From contig NZ_JACRGA010000005.1 of NCBI RefSeq assembly GCF_016217785.1, forward strand, positions 377,810 to 441,809: a DNA stretch of 64,000 nt, given 5' to 3'. The translations under genes were made by a program, and so were the position numbers. Under the pieces are notes generated by a model. The model saw only the letters and a program-made list of their open reading frames with translations. It did not search any database and was not told the origin of the DNA. Below are positions 30,624 to 38,456 of the stretch, piece after piece (position 1 is the first letter of the stretch; every line of letters starts with the position of its first letter). The stretch comes from Methanobacterium sp. GTDB taxonomy: Archaea; Methanobacteriota; Methanobacteria; Methanobacteriales; Methanobacteriaceae.

Positions 30624-31676
30624 TTGGATAATTTATTAAAGAAATTAGGATGGAATGCTTTTTTTGGGGAACATTTTAGGGAGTATGTGGGATTATATGA
30701 ACCCGCGAGGGTCTCAACTGTGTTCAAAAATGGTTATAAGGTGTACACTAAAGATGGAGAGGTTCGTGCTAGAATTGTAGGTAACCTACATCAAAAGGGA
30801 GATCTTCCCGCCGTAGGTGATTGGGTAGTTGTATCTAAAGAGAATATTGGTTCTGCTACCATACATGCCATTCTACCTCGAAAAAGCAAGTTTTCTCGCA
30901 AAGAAGCAGGAAAGGTAACGGAAGAACAGGTGATAGTCTCCAATATTGATACAATTTTTATCGTTACCTCACTTAACCGGGACTTTAACCTAAGAAGGAT
31001 AGAGAGATACCTGGCCATTGCCAAAGAAAGCAAAACAGAGCCTGTAGTGATCCTAAGTAAATCGGATCTTTCTAGGGATGTTGATGAGAAAATAAATGAG
31101 GTTCTGGAGATAGCACCGGAGATAGATGTGGTTGCTATTAGTGCAACCCGTAATAAGGGCATAGAACAATTATCACCTTACCTTAAAGATGGTAAAACCG
31201 TTGCATTACTGGGATCATCCGGTGTGGGGAAATCTACACTCATCAATGCCATTGAAGGCTACAAAAGACAAAATATTGGTGAAATACGGGAAAAAGATAG
31301 CAGGGGAAGGCATGTTACCACCGAAAGGGAATTGATCATGTTGGAAAAAGGTGGTTTAATTATAGACAACCCGGGCATGAGGGAATTGCAGCTATGGGAT
31401 GCTGGAGAAGGGATGCTGGATCTTTTCAGTGATATTATCGAACTTGAGATACAGTGTAAATTTTCCGATTGCTTACATGAGAGTGAACCGGGATGTGCCG
31501 TTAAAAGAGCCATAAGTGACAAATCCCTCTCAGAAAAAAGGTTAGAAAGTTTCAGGAAATTACAGAGAGAAATGCGTGCTGTTGAAAGGAAAAAAAACCC
31601 TCAACTTGCAGGAAAAAAGAGATGGAAAGAAATTGCGAAAATGACCAAAGAGATTAAAAATGTTAAGAAACGATAA
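30624..31676 (+). CDS. rsgA: Ribosome small-subunit-dependent GTPase RsgA
   Basis: A 350-residue circularly permuted GTPase. An OB-like N-domain (about 30-95) is followed by G4 SKSD (145-148), G5 SATRNKG (173-179), then G1 GSSGVGKST (197-205) and G3 DNPG (248-251). A C-terminal zinc knuckle carries Cys278, Cys283, His285 and Cys291. RsgA (YjeQ) acts in late maturation of the bacterial 30S subunit; its presence in an archaeon suggests transfer from bacteria. The TTG start has GGAG about 10 bases ahead. It lies between two integrase-tail repeats as apparent cargo. Confidence 0.9.
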   Translation: MDNLLKKLGWNAFFGEHFREYVGLYEPARVSTVFKNGYKVYTKDGEVRARIVGNLHQKGDLPAVGDWVVVSKENIGSATIHAILPRKSKFSRKEAGKVTEEQVIVSNIDTIFIVTSLNRDFNLRRIERYLAIAKESKTEPVVILSKSDLSRDVDEKINEVLEIAPEIDVVAISATRNKGIEQLSPYLKDGKTVALLGSSGVGKSTLINAIEGYKRQNIGEIREKDSRGRHVTTERELIMLEKGGLIIDNPGMRELQLWDAGEGMLDLFSDIIELEIQCKFSDCLHESEPGCAVKRAISDKSLSEKRLESFRKLQREMRAVERKKNPQLAGKKRWKEIAKMTKEIKNVKKR

Positions 31677-31680
31677 ATCA

Positions 31681-31763
31681 ATTAAACCATTCCCGAATCT
31701 CAAAACTCATTCTAATCATTTATTCTCCGAATAAAAATACAATCAAAAACTTAGCCCACCCCT
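31681..31763 (+). repeat. Pre-integrase repeat, copy B1
   Basis: Shares scattered blocks with 32651-32760, 33661-33770 and 38158-38275 (CTCAAAACTC, CCGAATAAAAATACAATC, AACTTAGCCC-type segments). In this copy it runs directly into integrase coding remnants. Confidence 0.5.
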
Positions 31764-32089
31764 AAGGATGGCTTCAACAAAGCAACCAGCCACATGCTAC
31801 GGAAGTTCTTCAATACCCAGCTAATAAATGCCGGAATGCCACAGGAAATCCGTGAGCATATGATGGGGCACAAGTTAAAAGATAGGGTCCGGGAGGCATA
31901 ATTCCTAGCTGACCCTGAAGAGTTAAAAAAGGTTTACTTAAGGTATATAGATCACCTATCAGTCAAAGACTCTACGGCTGGAAAATATTCACTAGATGAG
32001 ATCCGGGAACTACAAAGACAGAATAAAAAGTTATGTGATATAGTCTCAGAGATGAAAAAGAGTTGAAAGAACTGAAGGAAGAAGTTTAA
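31764..32089 (+). pseudogene. Tyrosine integrase C-terminal fragment
   Basis: One frame gives KDGFNKATSHMLRKFFNTQ, then LINAGMPQEIREHMMGHKLK, with the catalytic H-x-x-R (SHMLRKF) and the HMMGHK segment of tyrosine recombinases. A TAA interrupts after DRVREA at about 31900. The frame then continues FLADPEELKKVYLRYIDHLS and shifts near 32057 before the tail. The N-terminal catalytic part is missing. It closely resembles the copy at 34177-34473. Confidence 0.85.
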
Positions 32090-32150
32090 GGGGTTATTTT
32101 TTTTGAATTATTGAGAACAATTATTAAATTAAGTTTTTATATTACTTAAT
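32050..32150 (+). repeat. Integrase-tail repeat, copy A2, with promoter-like box
   Basis: The 3' end of the integrase fragment is followed by GGGGTTATTTTTTTTGAATT and the box AAGTTTTTATATTACTTA (32131-32148). The next cargo gene starts at 32200. Same arrangement as copies A1 and A3. Confidence 0.7.
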
Positions 32151-32199
32151 CAGATATTGACCTGCAGAAAGGCTTAAAGATAATTATAATTGAAAGTGA

Positions 32200-32649
32200 A
32201 TGGTTAAAATGAATCAAGGATCACCCAAAACTAACATTATTTTATGCACTATATTCATGTTAGTTGCTTTGATGAATAATTCCCTAATTTTCGGGGGCTT
32301 CTGCATATTTGGTATTGTTTTAAGTATGTTTGAAATTAAAAAATTTGATAATAATAAACTTCTTTTATTAATAGGGGCATTAATTTTAGCGATCTCCTTA
32401 ATATTAGCCTATTTTCAGTTATCATCACTGTCATATTCTGGAAATAAGCTATTTAATTATTTTTTTGCAATAGTATTTATATTAACCGTATTATTATGGG
32501 CATATGACTTAACACACGATTATGAGCTCTCTAAAATTAGTCTAATGGAAAATGTAAGTCAAAAAATGAAGAATTTGTTAGCTATCCTCCTTTTGGTGTT
32601 AGGTGTAATTGTGGGATTGTTGATTGGGGTATTTTTCTTTAATATTTAA
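32200..32649 (+). CDS. Small membrane protein, unknown function
   Basis: A 149-residue hydrophobic protein with about five membrane segments (for example TNIILCTIFMLVALMNNSLI and LLAILLLVLGVIVGLLIGVF). A short polar stretch lies between the fourth and fifth. No family recognised. It begins about 50 bases after a promoter-like box at the end of an integrase remnant and is followed by a repeat, so it looks like a separate cargo module. ATG at 32200 or 32209. Confidence 0.6.
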   Translation: MVKMNQGSPKTNIILCTIFMLVALMNNSLIFGGFCIFGIVLSMFEIKKFDNNKLLLLIGALILAISLILAYFQLSSLSYSGNKLFNYFFAIVFILTVLLWAYDLTHDYELSKISLMENVSQKMKNLLAILLLVLGVIVGLLIGVFFFNI

Positions 32650-32650
32650 T

Positions 32651-32868
32651 CTAAAAACCCAAAACTCCTTCTAATTACTATTCTAAGAATAAAAATACAA
32701 AATACAAGTTAGTCCTTTCCCTAACAATTTATTTCTTCTTCTCGAAAATAATACATAAAAATTCACTAGTTTTTACTCTAAGTAATAACTTTCCTTTTGA
32801 TAGACTAAAAATAACGGACTTAAAACCTCAAATCTTTATATAATCATAAGTGATTAATAATAATTAGG
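32651..32868 (+). repeat. Repeat B2 plus shared promoter region
   Basis: About 210 bp resembling 38158-38390: CCCTAACAATTTATT at the centre and TTTCCTTTTGATAGACTAAA followed by a TATA element (CTTTATATAATC, about 32834-32845) and AAGTGA. In both copies the similarity runs almost to the ribosome-binding site of the next gene. Confidence 0.65.
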
Positions 32869-32877
32869 TGTTTAAAA

Positions 32878-33195
32878 ATGGATGTCGTTAGTCTTGGTTT
32901 GATTTGTGGTTTGGTTTTTGGTCTTTTTTCCAGTTTGATAATGATTCCTATGAAAGTGGAGTCACAGCGCAGGAAGTATGAAGCTATTTCAAGTGCTTTT
33001 GTGGATCGTTTTATGATAGGTTTAATAGTTCCTAGTGCTACTTTTGGTTTAGATCCTTTGATTAGTGGGTTAATTATAGGAATTGGTTTAAGTCTTCCAT
33101 CTGCTATTATAACCCGGGCTTATGCACCCATAATGGTTGTAGGGGCTGTTGGAGGTTTAATTATTGGTTTTGTAACCAAGTCAGTGGTAGGTTAA
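32878..33195 (+). CDS. Small glycine-rich membrane protein, unknown function
   Basis: A 105-residue protein with three or four hydrophobic segments (LGLICGLVFGLFSSLIMIPM, a central PLISGLIIGIGLSLPSAII and a C-terminal APIMVVGAVGGLIIGFV). A short charged loop, KVESQRRKYEAISS, lies after helix 1. AGGTGTTT precedes the ATG. No family recognised. Its promoter region is a diverged copy of that of the HTH-CBS regulator at 38457. Confidence 0.6.
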   Translation: MDVVSLGLICGLVFGLFSSLIMIPMKVESQRRKYEAISSAFVDRFMIGLIVPSATFGLDPLISGLIIGIGLSLPSAIITRAYAPIMVVGAVGGLIIGFVTKSVVG

Positions 33196-33234
33196 TACTG
33201 GTAGATCTTCGTATTTATTGTAGGGGGTAGCAAT

Positions 33235-33660
33235 ATGAAAGATGAAAATTTAGTAGCTTATTGTGGACTTTACTGTGGTGATTGTTATAATTACACAGGT
33301 TCCATTGCTGATTTAGCCAGGGATTTAAGGAAAGAATTAAGAAAGAACAAATTTAAGGAAGCAGCTGAAGTTATGCCTTTTAAGGAATTCGATAACTATC
33401 AGGAATGCTATGAATGTCTTGGGGCAATGGTAAAGTTAAGATGTAAAGGCTGTAAGGGTGGTTTCAGATCTAAATTTTGTAAAATAGCTAAATGCGCCCA
33501 GAAGAGAGAATACCAAGGATGTTGGGAATGTGAAGAATTTCAAACCTGCTCGAAATTCGACTTTTTAAAGCCCATTCACAAGGAAGCCAATATAAAAAAC
33601 CTTCGAAAGATAAAAAGACAAGGAATTGATGGTTTTCTCGAAGGGAAAAGACATTGGTAA
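33235..33660 (+). CDS. DUF3795 cysteine-rich zinc-binding-type protein
   Basis: A 141-residue protein starting AYCGLYCGDCYNYTG, the diagnostic start of DUF3795, with further cysteine groups CYECLG, CKGCKGGFRSKFCKIAKC and CWECEEFQTCSKFDF. The many paired cysteines indicate a metal-binding fold. The family is common in methanogens and anaerobes but has no assigned role. The ribosome-binding site is GGGGGTAGC. It sits between repeats in the accessory region. Confidence 0.8.
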   Translation: MKDENLVAYCGLYCGDCYNYTGSIADLARDLRKELRKNKFKEAAEVMPFKEFDNYQECYECLGAMVKLRCKGCKGGFRSKFCKIAKCAQKREYQGCWECEEFQTCSKFDFLKPIHKEANIKNLRKIKRQGIDGFLEGKRHW

Positions 33661-33770
33661 AATAATTCTTTATAACTTCAAACCCCAAAGCAAACTGACA
33701 ACTTAGACTTTAACAATTTATTATTTCTTCTCAAAAATAATACATGAAACTTCAGGACAATATCCAATTT
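33661..33770 (+). repeat. Pre-integrase repeat, copy B3
   Basis: Contains AACAATTTATTATTTCTTCT and AAAAATAATACATGAAAC, matching blocks of 32651-32760 and 38158-38275. Here it leads straight into the longest surviving integrase copy, showing that B is the sequence normally 5' of the integrase. Confidence 0.55.
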
Positions 33771-33775
33771 TAGAA

Positions 33776-34473
33776 GTGTGCAGAACATTCAAAATGAAGA
33801 CAGTAATCCTAGCACAAGCCTCCTCTGGACTGGCAGGGTCAGATCTCCTCAATCTAAAAATTTCAGACTCCAAGGATGGCATCAAAGAAGTATATGATGA
33901 CAATGACAAGCCCCGAAAGATATGCCAGTTAAGCCTCGAAAGGAAGAGAACACACATAAAATTCACTACTTTCTTTAGTGAGGAAGCGGTTGAAGCTATT
34001 GAAAAATATTTAGAGTTTGAAAGAGAGGATATTCAGCCGGATGATCCATTATTTTCAAGGTATAGGGCTGGTGGAGACCACCTGAGTACCATGGCAATCC
34101 AGCACTCCTACCGTGAATTGAACCGTTACCTTAACTGGGAGACAGATGAAGATGGTTTTTATAAACTATCAGCTACATGATGCGGAAGTTTTTCAACACC
34201 CAACTGATTAATGCAGGAATGGCCGAGGAAATCCGGGAGCATATGATGGGACAAAAGCTTAAGGATAGGGTGCGGGATGCATACTTCCTAGCTGACCCTG
34301 AAGAGTTAAAAAAAGTTTACCTAAGGTATATTGAACACCTATCAGTCAAAGACTCCACGGCAGGAAAATATTCACAAGATGAGATCCGTGAATTACAAAG
34401 ACAGAATAACAGACTGTGTGATACAGTTGCGGAGATGAAAAAAGAGTTAAAAGAACTGAAAGGTGAAGTTTAG
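33776..34473 (+). pseudogene. Decayed tyrosine integrase (longest copy)
   Basis: Two frames joined at about 34170-34180. The first gives ILAQASSGLAGSDLLNLKIS (the helix that in active enzymes carries the catalytic Arg; an Ala-Gly appears here), then FFSEEAVEAIEKYLEF and LNWETDEDGFYKLS, then a stop. The second continues MMRKFFNTQLINAGM, HMMGQKLKDRVRDAYF and a coiled-coil-like tail ending KELKGEV. A single missing base splits the catalytic H-x-x-R segment; the upstream His codon of that motif also reads Tyr in the second frame. The N-terminal DNA-binding domain is absent. It belongs to the archaeal phage/plasmid integrase type. Confidence 0.85.
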
Positions 34474-34528
34474 GGTTATTTTTTTTTGATTGGGGGCATT
34501 ATAAATTAAGTTTTTATATTACTTTAGT
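34432..34528 (+). repeat. Integrase-tail repeat, copy A3, with promoter-like box
   Basis: After the integrase stop comes GGGTTATTTTTTTTGATTGG and then AAGTTTTTATATTACTTT (34508-34525), nearly identical to copy A1. The TPR gene starts 27-33 bases later. Confidence 0.75.
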
Positions 34529-34551
34529 GAATATCGATATAAGGCGGTTGA

Positions 34552-35574
34552 GTGGACATGGAAGATTTAAAATTATATTATTTGGTGGGTGTTTTTTTAA
34601 TTTTAATTTCTTCTTTTATTTTTGTATTAACCTACGATCCTGTTATGATCATTTTTTGTTTATTTGGAATTATGTTTTTTACTTATGGTTTGTACTGTGA
34701 TAAACAGTTCTCAACTAATATTTTGGTGTTAATTGTGTTAACACTGTTTTCAATGGTAATTTTTACCTTAATTTACATTTTTAGGGTAATGACTGAAAGT
34801 AGTAATATCATTTTTGTATTAGCATTAATTAGTGTGCTTTCAATAATTTTTATTGTCATTTTTGTTTTTAATCTCCATATAAAGACAGCCAAATTCCAAA
34901 AAGGCATGGAAATTTTAAATAATCTTAGATATAAAGAGGCTTTCGAATACTTTGAGGGATATGTTGAGCATTATCCTAAAGATCCATTGGCATGGTCTGG
35001 TAAGGCGTTAGTGCTAATTAAATTAAATAAATTGGAGGAATCATTAGAATGTTCGACTAAAGCTATGGAAATAAAATTAGGATTTAAATATTTTCTGGTA
35101 AAAAAATCCACATATTCAATTCAAATTTATACTAAAGCCTGTGTTCTTTTTGAACTTGAGAAATATGAAGATTCATTAGAATACATTGATGAACTATTAG
35201 AAATTAACCCAAACTATTCTCCTTATTTGAATTTTGAAGCTGCCATTTTATGCAAATTAGGGGATTATGAAGATGCATTAGAATCTTTAAATGAAGCATT
35301 ACGATTAGATCCAAAAGATCCTTATGCACTATCCAATAAAGGAGAAACTCTCAGAAAAATGGGCGATTGCTCTGAAGCAATGGAATACATTGATAGAGCT
35401 TTAGATATTAATCCGAGGATTCCAGGTATCTGGCTTAATAAGGGAGAAACATTGATGGTCATGAATAAAAATGAAGAATCTTTAAAATATATTGATAAGG
35501 CTTTGGAGTTAGATCCAATTTTTAAAAAAGCTATAGGAGCTAAAGAAGAGCTTTCGAAGTTGATAGGGGACTAA
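34552..35574 (+). CDS. Membrane-anchored TPR protein
   Basis: A 340-residue protein. Residues about 1-110 hold four hydrophobic segments. The cytosolic part (about 115-335) is a run of tetratricopeptide repeats with the pattern W/Y.N.G..L..L....A...F..AL.LDP (for example LSNKGETLRKMGDCSEAMEY and LDPKDPYAL). TPR domains bind partner proteins. The GTG at 34552 or the ATG at 34558 is the start; GGCGGT lies ahead. The small zinc-ribbon gene follows after four bases, so the two form an operon. It is cargo between integrase-tail repeats. Confidence 0.82.
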   Translation: MDMEDLKLYYLVGVFLILISSFIFVLTYDPVMIIFCLFGIMFFTYGLYCDKQFSTNILVLIVLTLFSMVIFTLIYIFRVMTESSNIIFVLALISVLSIIFIVIFVFNLHIKTAKFQKGMEILNNLRYKEAFEYFEGYVEHYPKDPLAWSGKALVLIKLNKLEESLECSTKAMEIKLGFKYFLVKKSTYSIQIYTKACVLFELEKYEDSLEYIDELLEINPNYSPYLNFEAAILCKLGDYEDALESLNEALRLDPKDPYALSNKGETLRKMGDCSEAMEYIDRALDINPRIPGIWLNKGETLMVMNKNEESLKYIDKALELDPIFKKAIGAKEELSKLIGD

Positions 35575-35578
35575 TAAT

Positions 35579-35779
35579 ATGGTTAAAAAAACATTTTGTC
35601 CGCGCTGTGGTTCTAAGAAAATTAAATATGAGCAAATCTATGAAGGTAGTGGCACATGGAAATGCCACCAATGTGGATATCAAGGTTCAGTAATTTTAGA
35701 AGATGGTAATATTGAAAAAAACATTATAGAAGCCAAGAAAATGGAAAAATTAAGTAAAAAATTATCATGGAGAAGATAA
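35579..35779 (+). CDS. Small zinc-ribbon protein
   Basis: A 66-residue protein with FCPRCGSKKI and WKCHQCGYQG (cysteine pairs about residues 7-10 and 29-32), a typical four-cysteine zinc ribbon, and a lysine-rich helical tail. It starts four bases after the TPR gene and is probably cotranslated. Binding to nucleic acid or protein is possible; no specific function is known. Confidence 0.75.
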   Translation: MVKKTFCPRCGSKKIKYEQIYEGSGTWKCHQCGYQGSVILEDGNIEKNIIEAKKMEKLSKKLSWRR

Positions 35780-35814
35780 CTAAGGCATCTCAGACGATAA
35801 TTATTATTTAATCG

Positions 35815-35880
35815 AGTTTAGGAGATGAAGAAGGAGTTAAAAGAGTTGAAGGGTGAGGCTTGAGGGAGTTATTTTTTTTG
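35815..35880 (+). repeat. Integrase-tail repeat, copy A4
   Basis: GGAGATGAAGAAGGAGTTAA continues into the KELKELKGEA-coding tail, then a stop and GTTATTTTTTTTGG. The promoter-like box of copies A1-A3 is missing here. Confidence 0.65.
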
Positions 35881-36017
35881 GCTTTTTAGATTGTTCAAGC
35901 TTTTGAAAATAATCATACTCATTATATTAATCAACTAGTGGAAGATAAATATAAAATAGTTTTAACTAATAATAACATTCAAATAAAATATGATGTTGTC
36001 AAGTGGTAGGTATAGTT

Positions 36018-36134
36018 ATGGAAAAGGCGTTAAAATACATAATAATTATAGTGATTATAGTTTTTCTTGCAATTTTTTTAGTAGGTTTCTTTTTTGGTTT
36101 CATGGATTCTATGAACCAGGTGCAACAAATATAA
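36018..36134 (+). CDS. Single-helix membrane peptide, 38 aa
   Basis: A 38-residue frame, MEKALKYIIIIVIIVFLAIF followed by LVGFFFGFMDSMNQVQQI: one strong membrane helix flanked by a short charged head and a polar tail. GGTAGGTATAGTT precedes the ATG, and a TATA-like AAATATAAAATAG lies about 70 bases ahead. It sits alone between two integrase-tail repeats, so it may be a small accessory or toxin-like peptide. Coding status is inferred. Confidence 0.5.
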   Translation: MEKALKYIIIIVIIVFLAIFLVGFFFGFMDSMNQVQQI

Positions 36135-36142
36135 AACAGAAT

Positions 36143-36292
36143 ATTGCTTAAACGTAAAAACTTTAAGTAAAAATCATCTTGTAACTCATAATTTTCCAAT
36201 GAGTTTATTAACTTGATGTTAAGTGGGTCTTGGAGATGAAAAAGGAGCTGAAAGAATTGAAGGGTGAGGTTAAGGGTTATTTTTTTTGATTA
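36143..36292 (+). repeat. Integrase-tail repeat, copy A5
   Basis: Close copy of 30371-30516 (common start ATTGCTTAAACGTAA, common TTTTCCAATGAGTTTATTAA, common KELKELKGEV-coding end and T8 tract). The TAA stop of the leftward gene 36290-37696 lies at the edge of the repeat. Confidence 0.75.
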
Positions 36293-37696
36293 TTTAGAAT
36301 TAAATATGTCGCAGGGTAATGGATCAATACTAAAAATTGATGTCCTGGTCTTTTCAATTACATCGTTGATTAATTTGCATCTAAAAGGATAATTTTCAAT
36401 GAAAATATCTCTTTTTTCTCCAAATGCATTTTCAGAGAAATCTGATGCGAATGAATTATCATTTTTAATCCGTAATAAGAATGTCATTACTTTGCCTGAA
36501 TCATAACCAGAATAGTTTGAGAAAACAGGGTTCATCCAATAATTTTCTTCTGGATTTTTTAATTTCATTTTGAAACAGTACAAACTTAAAATTAAACTAA
36601 ATTGGCATAAATATTTCAAAAATTCTTCTTTAGATCGGAAGAATTCATTTAAAAATTCTTTATAGTTGTAAGATTCATATAAAAAGTTGAATATCCCTTC
36701 TAAATTATCTGGTGAAAACATTGATGGATAAAATACACTTTCAGTTAGCCACAGTGTTTTTGATGAAAGTTTTGGATTATCTTCATTAACCATTTCAATT
36801 TTTATGAGTTTGCCTAAAAATTCAAATCTCTCGTTTTTGATTGCACAAGCTCCTAAGCAACAATATATGTTGAATAATGCAGCATGAGGTAAATATCTTA
36901 CAGGAGGTCGCCAACTATAATCTCCCTGGTCTTCGAATAAGATATCTGGCAAATTATGGATATTTTGAAGAATTTTTAGAAATTCATTTGTATAATTAGA
37001 GGGGTATTCGATTAAAGTTAATCCAATTGAGGTTATTTTATCAGTGTAATTTTCTAATACATTTAAACCATCAATAAGAACATTATTATCTCTTTTTTCA
37101 ATATATTCCTCATCTATTTTAGGATATAGTTCAAACCATTGGGTTTCAATTGTTTTTAGTTGTTTCTTAACTAATTCGTGTAGGTTAACATCCTTATTTT
37201 CTTTAATATACTCTTTAGATTCTTCAATAACATTCTTTTTCAATGAATTTTCTTTCTTTTGATTAACTAATTTTAAACGTTTTTTGATCTGTTTTTCTAA
37301 TTTAATTTTAAATTCATTGAGATCATTGGGATCCCAAAAAATAATGTCATAACCGATTAAATCAAAATGAATTTTGGGGCCTTCTTTTTGAAAATTAGGA
37401 CTTTCAGGCAAATGATCTTCTTTTGCAATTAAAATTAAATTTTTAAATTTATTTAGACCCATTGTGTATCCAACTTCCAAATAACAATTAGGTCTTTCAT
37501 TTGTCAGATCTGCTAAAATAATATCCGAAGACTTTATAAAATTAACAATTTCACTTTTAAGTAGATTGCCTTCATTGTGCTTATCGACACGCTTTACTTC
37601 CAAATCACATGTTTTCAATGTAGGAACTAAAATATCATCATAAAAACTGTCTAATTCTGTATTGCCAATTTGCATAATAACAAATGCTTGTTTCAT
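36290..37696 (-). CDS. TIR/deoxyribosyltransferase-like protein, candidate defence effector
   Basis: A 468-residue protein. Residues 1-150 form a nucleotide-binding Rossmann-like fold of the TIR/nucleoside 2-deoxyribosyltransferase group: QAFVIMQIG (3-11), SEIVNFIKSSDIILADLTNE (48-67) and PNCYLEVGYTMGL (69-81), where the Glu before VG (Glu74) matches the catalytic Glu position of NAD-cleaving TIR and deoxyribosyltransferase enzymes. Residues about 170-468 are an unrecognised, mostly helical domain. Proteins of this architecture are often anti-phage effectors. It lies in the integrase-remnant region, which supports, but does not prove, a defence role. Confidence 0.7.
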   Translation of the reverse strand: MKQAFVIMQIGNTELDSFYDDILVPTLKTCDLEVKRVDKHNEGNLLKSEIVNFIKSSDIILADLTNERPNCYLEVGYTMGLNKFKNLILIAKEDHLPESPNFQKEGPKIHFDLIGYDIIFWDPNDLNEFKIKLEKQIKKRLKLVNQKKENSLKKNVIEESKEYIKENKDVNLHELVKKQLKTIETQWFELYPKIDEEYIEKRDNNVLIDGLNVLENYTDKITSIGLTLIEYPSNYTNEFLKILQNIHNLPDILFEDQGDYSWRPPVRYLPHAALFNIYCCLGACAIKNERFEFLGKLIKIEMVNEDNPKLSSKTLWLTESVFYPSMFSPDNLEGIFNFLYESYNYKEFLNEFFRSKEEFLKYLCQFSLILSLYCFKMKLKNPEENYWMNPVFSNYSGYDSGKVMTFLLRIKNDNSFASDFSENAFGEKRDIFIENYPFRCKLINDVIEKTRTSIFSIDPLPCDIFNSK

Positions 37697-37741
37697 TAAA
37701 TCATACTCTTTGAGTTTAAATAGTTTTAATTATGAAATAAA

Positions 37742-37978
37742 CTATTTTTCATCCTTGGGAGGGCAGGGATCATTACCGAAACTACTCCGTCCTGTTTTTT
37801 GGAATTTTCCTTTTTTATTGTGTGGGATTACTTCAACTTTATCTTTCTGACCTTGTTGATTTGCGTATTTTTGTGCTTCAGCCTTTTTATCAAAATTTTT
37901 TGAGGCTTTTTTTGCTCCTTCTCTTTTAACATCCCAACCTTTTTCCCCTTTGACGATGTGAATATTTTTTTTAGGCAA
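37742..37978 (-). CDS. DUF2188 protein
   Basis: A 78-residue protein with HIVKGEKGWDVKREGAKKAS, KKAEAQKYANQQG and EVIPHNKKGKFQ, the hallmark order of DUF2188 (G.W.V..... A... F.TK.EA...A.......... V..H..DG). The start is TTG with GGAGATG upstream. The family is widespread, often near mobile DNA, and has no assigned role. Confidence 0.8.
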   Translation of the reverse strand: MPKKNIHIVKGEKGWDVKREGAKKASKNFDKKAEAQKYANQQGQKDKVEVIPHNKKGKFQKTGRSSFGNDPCPPKDEK

Positions 37979-38157
37979 ATTAGCATCTCCATATTAATAA
38001 AGATAAATTACTTTCATTAATTGTTTCTAAATTTCCTTCTTCATCACCATTCATATAATTCCCCAAAAAATGTATGATTCATTAACATATTAATATTTTC
38101 TATTACTCGGAATTTTGATATTTGAGAGCACTGAAATGAAAATAAACAATATCTTGA

Positions 38158-38390
<233 letters not shown>

Positions 38391-38456
38391 GTAAATTATT
38401 ATAATTAATATCAGATTATCTCACATTAAGTATCCTATTAGATTACGGTGATAACC

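Noticed and set aside
35999..36199. 66-aa minus-strand frame
   Set aside because: It overlaps the better supported 38-aa peptide gene and the repeat, and has no leader.
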